From Prorocentrum cordatum (Eukaryota; Sar; Dinophyceae; Prorocentrales; Prorocentraceae), in the NCBI GenBank assembly GCA_963575745.1, contig CAUYUJ010017773.1, forward strand, positions 62,001-126,000: a stretch of 64,000 nt of DNA. Reading direction: 5' to 3'. The stretch's first letter is position 1. Each line of letters opens with the position of its first letter. Below, piece after piece: positions 39,736-51,530 of the stretch. A program made the translations under genes and the position numbers. The notes below the pieces were generated by a model, which was not told the DNA's origin, ran no database searches, and was given only the letters and a program-made list of their open reading frames with translations.

Positions 39736-41312
39736 GGAACCCCTAACCCTCAGGCTCCAAACCTATGAAAATACAGCATGCGGTGCTCTCTGGGTGCTCC
39801 AAACGTATGAAATTACAGCATGCGGCGCTCCAGGCGGTCCAGGCGCTCCCAAGGACTTTCCAAGCGCTCCCGGCACGCTCCCAAGCGCCCCCAAGCGTTC
39901 CCAGGCGCTCCCAGGCGCTACCAGGCGCTCCCAGGCGCTCCCAGGCGCTCCCAAGCGCTTCCAAGCTTTCCCAGGCGCTCCCGGCACGCTCCCAAGCGCT
40001 CCACGGCGCTTCAGGCGCTCCCGGCACGCTCCCAGGCGCTCTCGGCACTGGGAACGCGCTGGCTGCGCTCCCAGGCGCTCCCAAGCGCTCCCGGCACGCT
40101 CCCAGGCGCTCGCAGGCGTTCCCAAGCGCTCCCGGCCCGCTCCTGGCGCGCTCCCAAGCGCTCGCAAGCGCTCCCCAGCGTTCCCAGCGCTCCCACAATT
40201 CCGAAGCGCTTCTAAGCGCTCCCTGGCGCTCCCAGGTGCTCCCAGGCGCCCAAGCATTCCCGCGCGCTCTCAAGCACCCACAAGCGCTCCAAGGCGCCAC
40301 GCGGCGCTCCCATGCGCTCCCGCGCGCCGCCAAGCGTGCCCAGGCGGTTCCAGGCGGGCCCAGGGCTCCAGGGGGAAGCTCCAGGCGCTCTCCCAGCGCT
40401 GCCAAAGGGCCCCCCCGAGGCATTCCACGGCCCCTGCCATGGAGGTGCTGCCGCAGCCATGCGCGCGCATCGTAGCGAGGGGGTGCCAGACCCACCCTCG
40501 CGCTCCCCCTCCAGCCGTCCGAAGCTCGCGCCGAAGGCGGCTGCGTCGATGATTGCAATCGCTTCAGCGGGGGGGCGACCCCAAAGGCGAAACCCAAAGC
40601 CGCGGGCGAATGTAACTGCCGTGCGCGTCGCCGTCAGCGAGGAGCCCGACGGCGCTGCCACTCGCTCCAGGCCCACGGGAAACCATGGGATTGCCGCGCC
40701 AGCGCCTTCGCAGCGCTGCTTTCCCATGCCGAAGGCAAATGCCAGACCCCTGTGGAACTGCTGCGCCAGCGGCAGCCCACCGGCGAAGCTCCGCGCCGAA
40801 AGTGGAAGCGGCGGCCACTCGCTCGGGCGCGCCAGCGCCATGCACCCTGCGCGCGTGCTCGCGTCGGCGCGCATTGCTACGGCCGCGGCCGCACGCGCGC
40901 ACCACAGCATTCACAGCCCAGTGTCAGAACCCAGTGCCGAAGGCAAAGGCGGCAACGCATGGACATGCTGCGCCAGCGGCAGCCCAACGGCGAAGCTTCA
41001 GATTCAAATCGCCAACGGCTGCCTCTTCGACGGGGCGACGAGCCGACGCGCCTACGTCGCGCGCCATGCGCGCATGCTCACGTGGATGCGCAGTGACACG
41101 GCCGCGTCGGCGATCGCCTGCGCGCCCCACTTCGACAGCCCCCCGTGATAGGGGGGTTGGGGGGAGAAACCCTAAACCCTAAAAGGCTTCACTCTGGGTG
41201 GTCTGGGGCGGGAGTGCGACTAACCGTGGCGCGCGCGGCTTGGGCAGCGATCCCCCCCAACAACCTTGATGTGGGGGGGATCGCAGCCAGCGCGCGCTTG
41301 CGCCAATGCAGG
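39574..41312 (+). repeat. Subtelomere-like unit, copy 1
   Basis: Order: a hairpin-rich leader (39574-39735), two copies of CTCCAAACNTATGAAANTACAG (where N varies between copies), a tract of AGGCGCTCCC ten-base repeats (39840-40440), a conserved hairpin (40475-40501), an internally duplicated CTGCGCCAGCGGCAGCCCA(A/C)C module, two hairpins near the end (CCCCCC/GGGGGG at 41139-41155; GCGATCCCCCC/GGGGGGATCGC at 41249-41285) and a short telomeric run at 41168-41181. Downstream is a clean six-copy CCCTAAA block. Confidence 0.85.
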
Positions 41313-41354
41313 CCCTAAACCCTAAACCCTAAACCCTAAACCCTAAACCCTAAA
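41313..41354 (+). repeat. Clean telomeric block, six CCCTAAA copies
   Basis: Perfect 7-mers between subtelomeric units 1 and 2. Confidence 0.95.
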
Positions 41355-41731
41355 CTGCAAGCCACGGGCGGTGCAACGTCCGTAGCCCGTGGCGTCTGGC
41401 CGAGCGCTCAGCGAGCCTGCCCATGCAGCGTGCGCCGCACCGACGAAGCGGCGATAGCCGCTGAGGAGGAATTCGCACGCCGCGCGGTGCATCCCCGTGG
41501 TGTTCTCCTAAGAAAAGGAACCCCTAACCCTCGGCCCTAGCCAGTGGGTCCCCCATGAGCCGATGCTTCCCTTGGGGCTCCAAACCTATGAAAATACAGC
41601 ATGCGGTGCTCTCTGGGTGCTTCAAACTTATGAAATTACAGCATGCGGCGCTCCAAACGCTTCCAAACGGTTCAGGCGCTCCCAAGCGCTCTCCAAGCGC
41701 TTCTGGCACGCCCCCAAGCGCTCCCAGGCGT

Positions 41732-41773
<42 letters not shown>

Positions 41774-43263
41774 CCAACCGCTTCCAGGCGCTCCCATGCG
41801 CTTCCAAGCTTTCCCAAGCGCTCTCGGCACGCTCCCAGGTGCTCCGCGGCGCTTCAGGCGCTCCGGGCACGCTCCCAGGCGCTCTCAGCACGCTCCCACA
41901 CGATCTCAGGCGCTCCCAGGCGCTCCCAAGCGCTCCCAAGCCCTCCCAAGCGCTCCTGGGCGCTCCCGGCACGCACCCAGGCGCGTTCCCAGGCGCGCGC
42001 TGGCTCCCGGCACGCCCCCAAGCGCTCCCAGGCGCTCGCAGGCGCTCCCAAGCGCTCCCGGCACGCTCCTGGCGCGCTCCCAGGCGCTCGCAGGCGCTCC
42101 CCAGCGTTCCTAGCGCTGCCACAACTCCGAAGCGCTCCTAAGCGCCCCCCGGCGCTCCCAGGTGCTCCCAGGCGCCCAAGCATTCCCACGCGCTGTTCAA
42201 CACCCACAAGCGCTCCAAGGCGCCGCGCGGCGCTCCCATGCGCTCCCGCGCGCGCCCGCGCGCTCCCAGGCGTGCCCAAGCGGTTCCAGGCAGTCCCGCG
42301 GCTCCTGGGGGAAGCTCCAGGTGCTCTCACAGCGCTGCCAGAGGGCCTTCCCAAGGCATTCCACGGGCTCTGCCATGGAGGTGCTGCCGCAGCCATGCGC
42401 GCGCATCGTAGCGAGGGGGTGCCAGACCCACCCCCTCGCGCTCCCCCTCCAGCCGTCCGAAGCTCGCGCCGAAGGCGGCTGCGTCGATGATTGCAATCGC
42501 TTCAGCGGGGGGGCCACCCCAAAGGCGAAACCCAAAGCCGCGGGCGAATGCAACTGCCGTGCGCGTCGCCGTCAGCGAGGGGCCCGACGGCGCAGCCACT
42601 CGCTTGAGGCGCAAGGGAACCCATAGGATTGTCACCCCAGCGCCCTTGCAGTGCTGCTTTCCAATGCCGATGGCAAATGCCGGACCCCTGTGGATCTGCT
42701 GCGCCAGCGGCAGCCCAACGGCGAAGCTCCACACAGAAGGCGCAAACGGCTGCCTCATCGACGAGGCGAGCTGGCGCGCCAGCGCCATGCACCCTGCGCG
42801 CGTGTTCGCATGAGCGCGCATTGCCACGGCCGCGGCCGCGCGCGCTTTTCCCAGCATTCGCAGCCCAGAGTCACAATCCAGTGCCGACAGCAAAGGCGAC
42901 AACACATGGGCATGCTGCGCCAGCGGCAGCCCAACGGCGAAGCTAATCGCCGCCATCGCCAACGGCTGCCTCTTCGACAGGACAACTTGCCGAAGCGCCG
43001 CCTACGCCACGCGCCTTGCTCGCGTGCTCACGTGGATGCGCAGTGCCACGGCCGCGTCGGCGATCGCCTGCGCGCAACACTTCGACAGCCCCCCGTGACA
43101 AGGGGGGTTGGGGGGAGAAACCCTAAACCCTAAAAGGCTTCACTCTGGGTGGTCTGGGGCGGGAGTGCGACTAACCGTGGCGCGCGCGGCTTGGGCAGCG
43201 ATCCCCCCCAACAACCTTGATGTGGGGGGGATCGCAGCCAGCGCGCGCTTGCGCCAATGCAGG
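41355..43263 (+). repeat. Subtelomere-like unit, copy 2
   Basis: Same order as copy 1: leader, CTCCAAACCTATGAAAATAC box, AGGCGCTCCC tract (41650-42390), full hairpin at 42411-42439, duplicated CTGCGCCAGCGG module, terminal hairpins. Confidence 0.9.
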
Positions 43264-43332
43264 CCCTAAACCTAAACCCTAAACCCTAAACCCTAAACCC
43301 TAAACCCTAAACCCTGAACTCTAAACCCTAAA
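43264..43332 (+). repeat. Telomeric block between units 2 and 3
   Basis: About ten CCCTAAA copies with two variants. Confidence 0.95.
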
Positions 43333-45263
43333 CTGCAAGCCACGGGCGGTGCATCGTCAGAAGCCCGTGGCGTCTGGCCGAGCGCTCAGCGAGCCTGCCC
43401 ATACAGCGCGCGCCGCACCGACGAAGCGGCGATAGCCGCTGAGGAGGAATTCGCACGCCGCGCGGTGCATCCCCGTGGTGTTCTCCTAAGAAAAGGAACC
43501 CCTAACCCTCAGCCCTAGCAAGCGGGTTCCCTACGGTCCGCTACATCCCCTGGGGCTCCAAACCTATGAAAATACAGCATGCGGTGCCCCCTGGGTGCTC
43601 CAAACCTATGAAATTACAGCATGCGGCGCTCCAGGCGCTTCCAAACGCTCCAGGCGCTCCCAAGGACTCTCCAAGCGCTCCCGGCACGCTCCCAAGCGCT
43701 CGCGCTCCCAGGGGCTCCCAGGCGCGCCCAAACGCTTCCAAGCGCTCCCAGGCGCTCCCGGCACGCTCCCAAGCGCTCCACGGCGCCTCAGGCGCTCCCG
43801 GCACGCTCCCAGGCGCTCTCGGCACGCTTCCACGCGCTCCCAGGCGCTCCCAAGCGCTCCCAAGCACCCCCAAGCGCTCCCAAGCGCTCCCATGCGCTCC
43901 CGGCACGCTCCCAGGCGCGTTCCCAGGCGCGCGCTGGCTGCGCTCCCAAGCGCTCCCAAGCGCTCCCAAGCGCTCCCGGCACGCCCCCAAGCGCTTCCCA
44001 GGCGCTCGCAGGCGCTCCCAAGCGCTCCCGGCAGGCTCCTGGCGCGCTCCCAGGCGCTCGCAGGCGCTCCCCAGCGTTCCCAGCGCTGCCACGACTCCGA
44101 AGCGCTCCTAAGCGCTCCCTGGCGCTCCCAGGTGCTCCCAGGCGCCCAAGCATTCCCACGCGCTCTGAAGCGCCCACAAGCGCTCCAAGGCGCCACGCGG
44201 CGCTCCCATGCGCTCCCGCGCGCTCCCAAGCGTGGCCAGGAGCATCCATGAGGAAAACTTGACCGTGGGGTGGCTGGCGCTCCCCATGGACTTCTGCCCA
44301 GGCGGTTCCAGGCGGTCCCAGGGGGAAGCTCCGGGCGCTCTCCCAGCGCTGCCAGAAGGCCCCCCCAAGGAATTCCACGGGCTCTGCCATGGAGGTGCTG
44401 CCGCAGCCATGCGCGCGCATCGTAGCGAGGGGGTGCCAGACCCACCCCCTCGCGCTCCCCCTCCAGCCGTCCGAAGCTCGCGCCGAAGGCGGCTGCGTCG
44501 ATGATTGCAATCGCTTCAGCGGGGGGGCGACCCCAAAGGCGAAACCCAAGCCGCGGGCGAATGTAATTGCCGTACGCGTCGCCGTCAGCGAGGAGCCCGA
44601 CGGCGCAACCACTCGCTCCAGGCCCACGGGAACCATGGGATTCCCGCGCCAGCGCCTTCGCAGTGCTGCTGTCCAATGCCGAAGGCAAATGCCGGACCCC
44701 TGTGGAACTGCTGCGCCAGCGGCAGTTCACCGGCGAAGCTCCACGCCGAAGGTGCAACCGGCTGCCTCATCGACGAGGCGACCTGACGCGCCAGCGCCAT
44801 GCACCCTGCGCGCGTGCTCGCATCGGCGCGCATTGCTACGGCCGCGGCCGCACGCGCGCATCCCAACATTCACAGCCCAGTGTCGCAACCCAGTGCCGAA
44901 GGCACATGCAGCAACGCATGGACATGCTGCGCCAGCGGCAGCCCAACGGCGAAGCTCAACGCCGAAATCGCCAAAGGCTGCCTCTTCGACGAGGCGACGA
45001 GCCGACGCGCCTACGTCACGCGCCCTGCGCGCGTGCTCACGTGGATGCGCAGTGCCACGGCCGCGTCGGCGATCGCCTGCGCGCGCCACTTCGACAGCCC
45101 CCCGTGATAGGGGGGTTGGGGGGAGAAACCCTAAACCCTAGAAGGCTTCACTCTGGGTGGTCTGGGGCGGGAGTGCGACTAACCGTGGCGCGCGCGGCTT
45201 GGGCAGCGATCCCCCCAACAACCTTGATGCGGGGGGGATCGCAGCCAGCGCGCGCTTGCGCCA
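43333..45263 (+). repeat. Subtelomere-like unit, copy 3
   Basis: Leader, AGGCGCTCCC tract, an insertion with GAGGAAAACTTGACCGTGGG near 44250 absent from copies 1 and 2, hairpin at 44425-44453, duplicated module, terminal hairpins. Confidence 0.9.
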
Positions 45264-46584
45264 AGCGCTCCCAAGCGCTCCCAAGCGCTCCCGGCACGCC
45301 CCCAAGCGCTTCCCAGGCGCTCGCAGGCGCTCCCAAGCGCTCCCGGCAGGCTCCTGGCGCGCTCCCAGGCGCTCGCAGGCGCTCCCCAGCGTTCCCAGCG
45401 CTGCCACGACTCCGAAGCGCTCCTAAGCGCTCCCTGGCGCTCCCAGGTGCTCCCAGGCGCCCAAGCATTCCCACGCGCTCTGAAGCGCCCACAAGCGCTC
45501 CAAGGCGCCACGCGGCGCTCCCATGCGCTCCCGCGCGCTCCCAAGCGTGGCCAGGAGCATCCATGAGGAAAACTTGACCGTGGGGTGGCTGGCGCTCCCC
45601 ATGGACTTCTGCCCAGGCGGTTCCAGGCGGTCCCAGGGGGAAGCTCCGGGCGCTCTCCCAGCGCTGCCAGAAGGCCCCCCCAAGGAATTCCACGGGCTCT
45701 GCCATGGAGGTGCTGCCGCAGCCATGCGCGCGCATCGTAGCGAGGGGGTGCCAGACCCACCCCCTCGCGCTCCCCCTCCAGCCGTCCGAAGCTCGCGCCG
45801 AAGGCGGCTGCGTCGATGATTGCAATCGCTTCAGCGGGGGGGCGACCCCAAAGGCGAAACCCAAAGCCGCGGGCGAATGTAACTGCCGTACGCGTCGCCG
45901 TCAGCGAGGAGCCCGACGGCGCAACCACTCGCTCCAGGCCCACGGGGAACCATGGGATTCCCGCGCCAGCGCCTTCGCAGTGCTGCTGTCCAATGCCGAA
46001 GGCAAATGCCGGACCCCTGTGGAACTGCTGCGCCAGCGGCAGTTCACCGGCGAAGCTCCACGCCGAAGGTGCAACCGGCTGCCTCATCGACGAGGCGACC
46101 TGACGCGCCAGCGCCATGCACCCTGCGCGCGTGCTCGCATCGGCGCGCATTGCTACGGCCGCGGCCGCACGCGCGCATCCCAACATTCACAGCCCAGTGT
46201 CGCAACCCAGTGCCGAAGGCACATGCAGCAACGCATGGACATGCTGCGCCAGCGGCAGCCCAACGGCGAAGCTCAACGCCGAAATCGCCAAAGGCTGCCT
46301 CTTCGACGAGGCGACGAGCCGACGCGCCTACGTCACGCGCCCTGCGCGCGTGCTCACGTGGATGCGCAGTGCCACGGCCGCGTCGGCGATCGCCTGCGCG
46401 CGCCACTGCGACAGCCACCCGTGATAGGGGGGTTGGGGGGGGAAACCCTAAACCCTAAAAGGCTTCACTCTGGGTGGTCTGGGGCGGGAGTGCGACTAAC
46501 CGTGGCGCGCGCGGCTTGGGCAGCGATCCCCCCAACAACCTTGATGCGGGGGGGATCGCAGCCAGCGCGCGCTTGCGCCAATGC
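45264..46584 (+). repeat. Near-identical 1,315-bp duplication of unit 3
   Basis: From the AGGCGCTCCC tract onward, 45264-46584 repeats 43950-45263 at an offset of 1,315 bases, with very few differences, including the copy-3-specific insertion. No telomeric block separates the two, so the copy arose by internal duplication. Confidence 0.9.
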
Positions 46585-47230
46585 AGGGCGCTGGCATTGG
46601 CGCAAGCGCGCGCTGGCTGCGATCCCCCCCATCAAGGTTGTTGGGGGGATCGCTGCCCAGGCCGCGCGCGCCACGGTTAGTCGCACTCCCGCCCCAGACC
46701 ACCCAGAGTGAAGCCTTTTAGGGTTTAGGGTTTCTCCCCCCAACCCCCCTATCACGGGGGGCTGTCGAAGTGGCGCGCGCAGGCGATCGCCGACGCGGCC
46801 GTGGCATTGCGCATCCACTTGAACATGCGCGCAGGGCGCGTGACGTAGGCGCGTCGGCTCGTCGCCCCGTCGAAGAGGCAGCCTTTGGCGATTTCGGCGT
46901 TGAGCTTCGCCGTTGGGCTGCCGCTGGCGCAGCATGTCCATGCGTTGCCGCCTTTGCCTTCGGCACTGGCTTGTGACACTGGGCTGTAAATGCTGGGAAG
47001 CGCGCGCGGCCGCGGCCGTAGCAATGCGCGCCGATGCGAGCACGCGCGCAGGGTGCATGGCGCTGGCGCGCCAGCTCGCCTCGTCGATGAGGCAGCCGTT
47101 TGCACCTTCGGCGCGGAGCTTCGCCGGTGGGCTGCCGCTGGCGCAGCAGTTCCACAGGGGTCCGGCATTTGCCTTCGGCATTGGAAAGCAGCATTGCGAA
47201 GGCGCTGGCGCGGCAATCCCATGGTTTCCC
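45955..47230. repeat. Tail-to-tail inverted repeat, arms about 630 bp
   Basis: The left arm ends CCAATGC at 46584, the spacer is AGGGCGCTG, and the right arm begins GCATTGG at 46594. The arms are the 3' third of the subtelomeric unit in opposite orientations. Confidence 0.9.
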
Positions 47231-47313
47231 GCCATCTCCGAGCTATCTTTGAAGGACGCCACAGACGGCGCCTTCGGCCTCGCCCCCGCGCCCACTGCAG
47301 CCGCGGCCCACGC
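47231..47313 (-). repeat. Single monomer of the 109-bp satellite
   Basis: Reads CATCTCCGAGCTATCTTTGA and AGGACGCCACAGACGGCGCC, the reverse complement of the array at 57.6-64 kb. It sits exactly between the inverted subtelomeric arm and the truncated Helitron fragment. Confidence 0.9.
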
Positions 47314-47327
47314 TCGGCGTGGTGCCT

Positions 47328-47884
47328 GGCTCCGCCCTGGAGAAAGCGCACACGCCGCAGTCCCCTTTGCCTTTGAGCTTGCGCCCCATGGCGCGCCCGA
47401 GAACGTACCCCTCGCACAAGCGCTGTCCTTGGCGCTCCACAGCAGGCGGCGGCGGCGGCGGCCCCGCTGCGTCCGGCGCGCCGCCGGGCGCCTCCTCGGC
47501 AAGCTCCATGACGACGTCGCCCTGGTCATCCACCGGATCCTGCGCTGGCGCCGCGGCCTGCTGGTTCTTCGCGAAGATCTCCTTGGCACGGGAGATCAGC
47601 TCGTCTCCGCCCTCGCACATGGCCACCCTCTCCACGGCGATATCGTAGGTGCCCGCGTCGAGCTTCTGAAGATTCGCCAGGCTGTGAGACGCCAGCTTGG
47701 AAAGCCGCTGCGTCTTGCAAATTGTCTGCATGCGCACTGGCGAACACCACTGGCATTGCCCGTTGTACTTCGCCTGCGCGTGCTTGCCGGCGTCCCACGG
47801 GCTGAAGCAGCACTCCATGATGGTGCCGTCCCCCATGACGAACCCCTCGCAGCGACGCGGCCCCATGGTGAGACTGCGCGACAA
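47328..47884 (-). pseudogene. Truncated N-terminus of the Helitron protein
   Basis: Reads MSRSLTMGPRRCEGFVMGDG, then IMECCFSPWDAGKHAQAKYN, GQCQWCSPVRMQTICKTQRL, an Ala/Pro/Asp-rich linker and GDCGVCAFSRAEPG before the break. The CxxC pairs suggest an N-terminal zinc-binding region. The Cys codon after GQCQW is intact here, whereas the full-length copy has TGA. Confidence 0.8.
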
Positions 47885-48551
47885 GTACCAATGTCAAGAA
47901 ACTGCACAGACTGATGGCGGCGGGTGCGCCTGCCAGACAATCGGGGAGCGTTGCAGACCTCTCCTGAGCCCAAATGGCAACGGCGGCGTGCCAGAGAACA
48001 TGCCCCAGCATTTCTATGCGTCATCCCGCGATGCATCGCCGCTGCATCGAGAGCCCCCTTCCGGAGCGCAACCAGCATTCCACCATCTACCGCGAGCCAT
48101 TGAGGCGCATCGCCAATGCATCGTGCATCTGGAAGAGGCCGCTGCCTGCTGCGCCTTTCAGGAAAGTGAGCGCCGCGACTCCAATACAAACGTTCCGACG
48201 CTGTCCTTCCATGCGGGATTGCACCACATGCCTCCACCGCGACATGCTGGGAGGCATCGCCAATGCATCTCGCACCCAAAGCTCGCAAATTGCATCCGCG
48301 CTCTCCTGCATTCGCTCACAGACGTTCGAACAACGGGGATAATCCTGCATGCCCGACGCCTGCCGTTGGAAACTGCACCGCCCATGCATCTCTCCATCCA
48401 TTTGAAACACTCCCTGCTCCGAATGACTACTGCAGCACATCGCCAATACATCTGTCTCTACTCTCCTCTGCGAAAGATATGTTCGAAAATGTCTCCTGGA
48501 CCTGTGCGCGAGCAACTCGTCCCTGGCAACGCATGTTCATTTCAACAGTGT

Positions 48552-48580
48552 GCGAGGGGGAGCCAGACCCTCCCCCTCGC
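48552..48580 (+). other. Hairpin variant in the Helitron leader, copy 1
   Basis: Arms GCGAGGGGGAG and CTCCCCCTCGC with the same CCAGACC loop. Relative to the subtelomeric hairpin, the tenth base pair is A-T instead of T-A, changed on both sides. Confidence 0.85.
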
Positions 48581-48879
48581 TCTCCCCCTTCCAACCTGCG
48601 AACGCGTGCGCGTGCCATGCCATAAAACGCACTCTCCAACACTGCCCGTGCGTCGCCTCTCCTCTCCCGAGTCTGTGAATGGCCACAGCTGTGTGCAACT
48701 CTTGCTGACACTACATCGCCTAGAGCAGGACCCTGCGACGACCGAAACAACGCCAATTCCTTCGGAGTTTCCGCGACTCTGACATGCTCTACGAGACACT
48801 GGTCTGGGACGCAAGTGTTCGCGGAATGCATCGCCGACGCTCCCACGTGCTTCCATCCTGGGGAAAGGTCGAGGCGCCC

Positions 48880-49808
48880 CCCCCCAGCGCTCCCAGAGAG
48901 CTCCCCCAAGGCATTCCAAGGGGTCTGCCATGGACGTGCTGCCGCAGCCATGCGCGCGCATCGTAGCGAGGGGGTGCCAGACCCACCCCCTCGCGCTCCT
49001 CCTCCTGCCTTCCGAAGCTCGCGTCGACAGCGTCTGCGTCGATGATTGCAATCGCTTCAGCGGGGGCGACCTCAAAGCAAAACCCAAAGCCGCGGGCGAA
49101 TACAACTGCCGTGCGCGTCGCCGTCAGCGAGGAGCCCGACGGCGCGGCTACTCGCTCGAGGCCATCGGGGGCCCATGGGATTCCCGCGCCAGCGCCCTCG
49201 CAGTGCTGCTTTCCAACAACGAAGGCACATGCGGACCCCTGTGGATGTGCTGCGCCAGCGGCAGCCGTCTACGACGGCGGCTGCAAGGGCAGCCAGGCCA
49301 ACGGCAAAAGTCAATGCAGGAGGCCTACTGGAACCAGGGGCAATGCTGCGTCTGCGACAGGCCAACGCCGTAACTCAAAACCTCATGCGGCGACGCCTGG
49401 CCTTGAGGCCTCTCCTGTGCCTTCTGATTGCAATGAGCACCCGCAGGAGAAGAATCCGTCCTTCGGCAAAGCCGTGCGCCAACTGGGAGCCAGCCGAATG
49501 CAGCTAAACCCACGGCAAAGATTGTTGGCCATGCGACGACGCTGGCTCTTGCGCCTGCGCAAAGCGCTTTGCGCGCGTACCAAGAACGCAATGCCAAAAC
49601 CGCGTCGTCGTGCTCCCCGCGGAATATTCGCATTCGCACACAACACGAAAGCCCCCCTTGATAGGGGGGTTGGGGGGAGAAACCCTAAACCCTACAGGGC
49701 TTTACTGTGGGTGGTCTGGGGCGGGAGTGCAAGTTCATAGCGCGCGCGGCTTGGGCAGCGATCTCCCCCAACAACCTTGATGCGGGGGGGATCGCAGCCA
49801 GCGCGCGC
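48880..49808 (+). repeat. Diverged subtelomeric unit, second half
   Basis: Contains the hairpin at 48966-48994, TGATTGCAATCGCTTCAGCG, a diverged CTGCGCCAGCGGCAG module, CCCCCC/GGGGGG and GCGATC hairpins and a short AAACCCTAAACCCTA at 49680. Confidence 0.8.
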
Positions 49809-50227
49809 ATGCGCCAATGCTGCAAACCACGGGCTGTGCATCGTCAGAAGCCCGTGGCGCCTGGCCGAGCGATCAGCGAGTCCGCCCATGCGCGCACGCC
49901 GCACCGACGAAGCGGCGATAACCGCTGAGGAGGATTCGCATCCCGCGGGTATGCATCCCCGTGGGTGTGCTTTCGAAATAGAAAGAACCCTTAACCCAAA
50001 GCTCCAGCCGTTGAACCCGCTACGGTCGGTGCCATCCCCTGGGGCTCCAAACCTATGAAAATACAGCATGCGGCGCCCTTTGGGCTGCGCGTGGGGCCGC
50101 AAACCATATGAAAATACAGCATGCGGCGTCCTTTCGGCTGGCGCGCGTCCCAGGCGCTCCCAAGCGCTCCCAGGCGCTCCCAAGAGCTCCCCAGGCGCTC
50201 GCGGCACGCTCCCAGGCGCTCCCGGCA

Positions 50228-50272
<45 letters not shown>

Positions 50273-51002
50273 CCGGCACGCTCTCAGGTGCTACGAGGAC
50301 CAAGCGCTCACAGGCGCTCCCAAGCGCTCCCGGCACGCTCCCAGGCGCTTCCGCAAGCGCTCCCAGGCGGTCCCAGGCGCTCCCACGAGCTCCCAAGCGC
50401 TCCGGCGCGCTCCCAGGTGCTCCCTAGTGCTCTCAGGCGCTCCCCGGCGTTCCCAGGAGCTTTCAGGCGCTCCCAGGCGCCCCCGGCACGTTCCCAGGCG
50501 CTCCCAGGCGCTCCACGGCACGCTCCCAGGCGCCCCCGGCATGCTTTCAAATGCTCCCAAGCGTTCCCCGCGCGCACCAGGGCGCTCCCAGGCGCTCCGA
50601 AGCGCTCCCAAGCGCTCCCACGCGCCCCTAAGCGTTCCCCGGCGCTCTCGGCACGCTCGCAGGCGCTCCCATGCGCTCCACGGCACGCTCCCAAGCGCCC
50701 CCGGCACGCTCCCAAATGCTCCCAAGCTTTCCCCGCGCGCGCTCCAAGGCGCTCCCAGGCGCTCCCAGGCGCTCCCACGCGCCCCCAGGCGTTCCCAAAC
50801 GCTCCCAGGTTCTCCCAGCCGCCAAAGCATTCCCACGCGCTTCACAGCGCCCACAAGCGCTCTGACGCGCCACGCGGCGCACCCAGCGGAACGCCCGAAA
50901 ATGCGCTTCGAGCCGAGACGCGCAACCTGTTATTTTCTGCTCGTGCCGCGCGCGCTCACGACGTGCCAAACTCGCGAGGGGGTGCCAGACCCACCCCCTC
51001 GC
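49809..51002 (+). repeat. Diverged subtelomeric unit, first half
   Basis: Leader from about 49819, two CATATGAAAATACAGCATGC / CCTATGAAAATACAGCATGC boxes (50050-50125), an AGGCGCTCCC tract (50145-50790) and the hairpin at 50974-51002. No telomeric block precedes it. Confidence 0.8.
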
Positions 51003-51530
51003 GCTCCCCCTCCCCCCGACACGAATCTCTGCGGCTCCCAGCTGCGTGCGCTGCACTTCCTGCCCGCATTCATGCATCCTCCGAGTGCCGAACGCGCGTG
51101 CGACGTATGCGACGCCGCCCGCGCTCCTGCTCGCGCCATGCTCCGGCTGGTGTCATGCACACGCAAGCAGTGTTCACCGACACCGCCCGCGCTCGTGCTC
51201 GCGCCATGCTCATGGTTGTGTCATGCACGCACAAGCAGCGTGCACGCCTGTGCCGCGCCCTTGCACGTAGCGCACACGGTCACCAAGCGTGCGTTATACA
51301 TGCGAATGCGCACGCGCCCGCGCCCATACCCACGCTCGCGCTGAACATCCGACGCATCAACGCATGAAGGTTTTCCTATGCGCACCGGCACGAAGATCTG
51401 AACAGTCGCTGCCCTCAAGCAATACACGGCATGCCGATGCTGGCACACAGAGCTTCGGGCCTCGGGGCAAGAGCGAACATCCGCGCCCCGCCGAGCCACT
51501 CCGTAATCACAAAACGCTGCTGCCGCCACA
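51003..51530. other. Region between subtelomeric unit and Helitron coding end
   Basis: Contains GCTCGTGCTCGCGCCATGCT-like repeats (51120-51215). The 3' end of the Helitron must lie here or in the unit to the left, but I cannot identify a terminal CTRR or its hairpin with confidence. Confidence 0.4.

Larger units (their letters stand above)
47328..48709 (-). mobile_element. Truncated Helitron copy (5' part only)
   Basis: Nearly identical to 56248-57636, which is the 5' leader plus the first coding part of the full element. Homology stops at 47328 inside the coding region and at about 48709, where the full copy passes into satellite. Confidence 0.9.
40475..51002 (+). other. Recurrent 29-nt hairpin, subtelomeric set
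   Basis: Arms GCGAGGGGGTG and CACCCCCTCGC around the loop CCAGACC, at 42411-42439, 44425-44453, 45740-45768, 48966-48994 and 50974-51002; 40475-40501 is shortened in the 3' arm. CGCTCCCCCTCC or similar usually follows. Confidence 0.85.

Noticed and set aside
39840-40440. Ser/Ala/Arg-rich proteins in the AGGCGCTCCC tract
   Set aside because: Ten-base repeats open all frames; copies differ by indels that shift frame.
48000-48630. Plus-strand proteins in the Helitron leader
   Set aside because: The two copies differ by indels that change the frame; the region is better explained as the non-coding leader of the minus-strand element.
50890-51530. Helitron 3' terminus at the hairpin 50974-51002
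   Set aside because: The same hairpin occurs inside subtelomeric units, and no CTRR follows it in the right orientation, so it cannot be used as the element's end.
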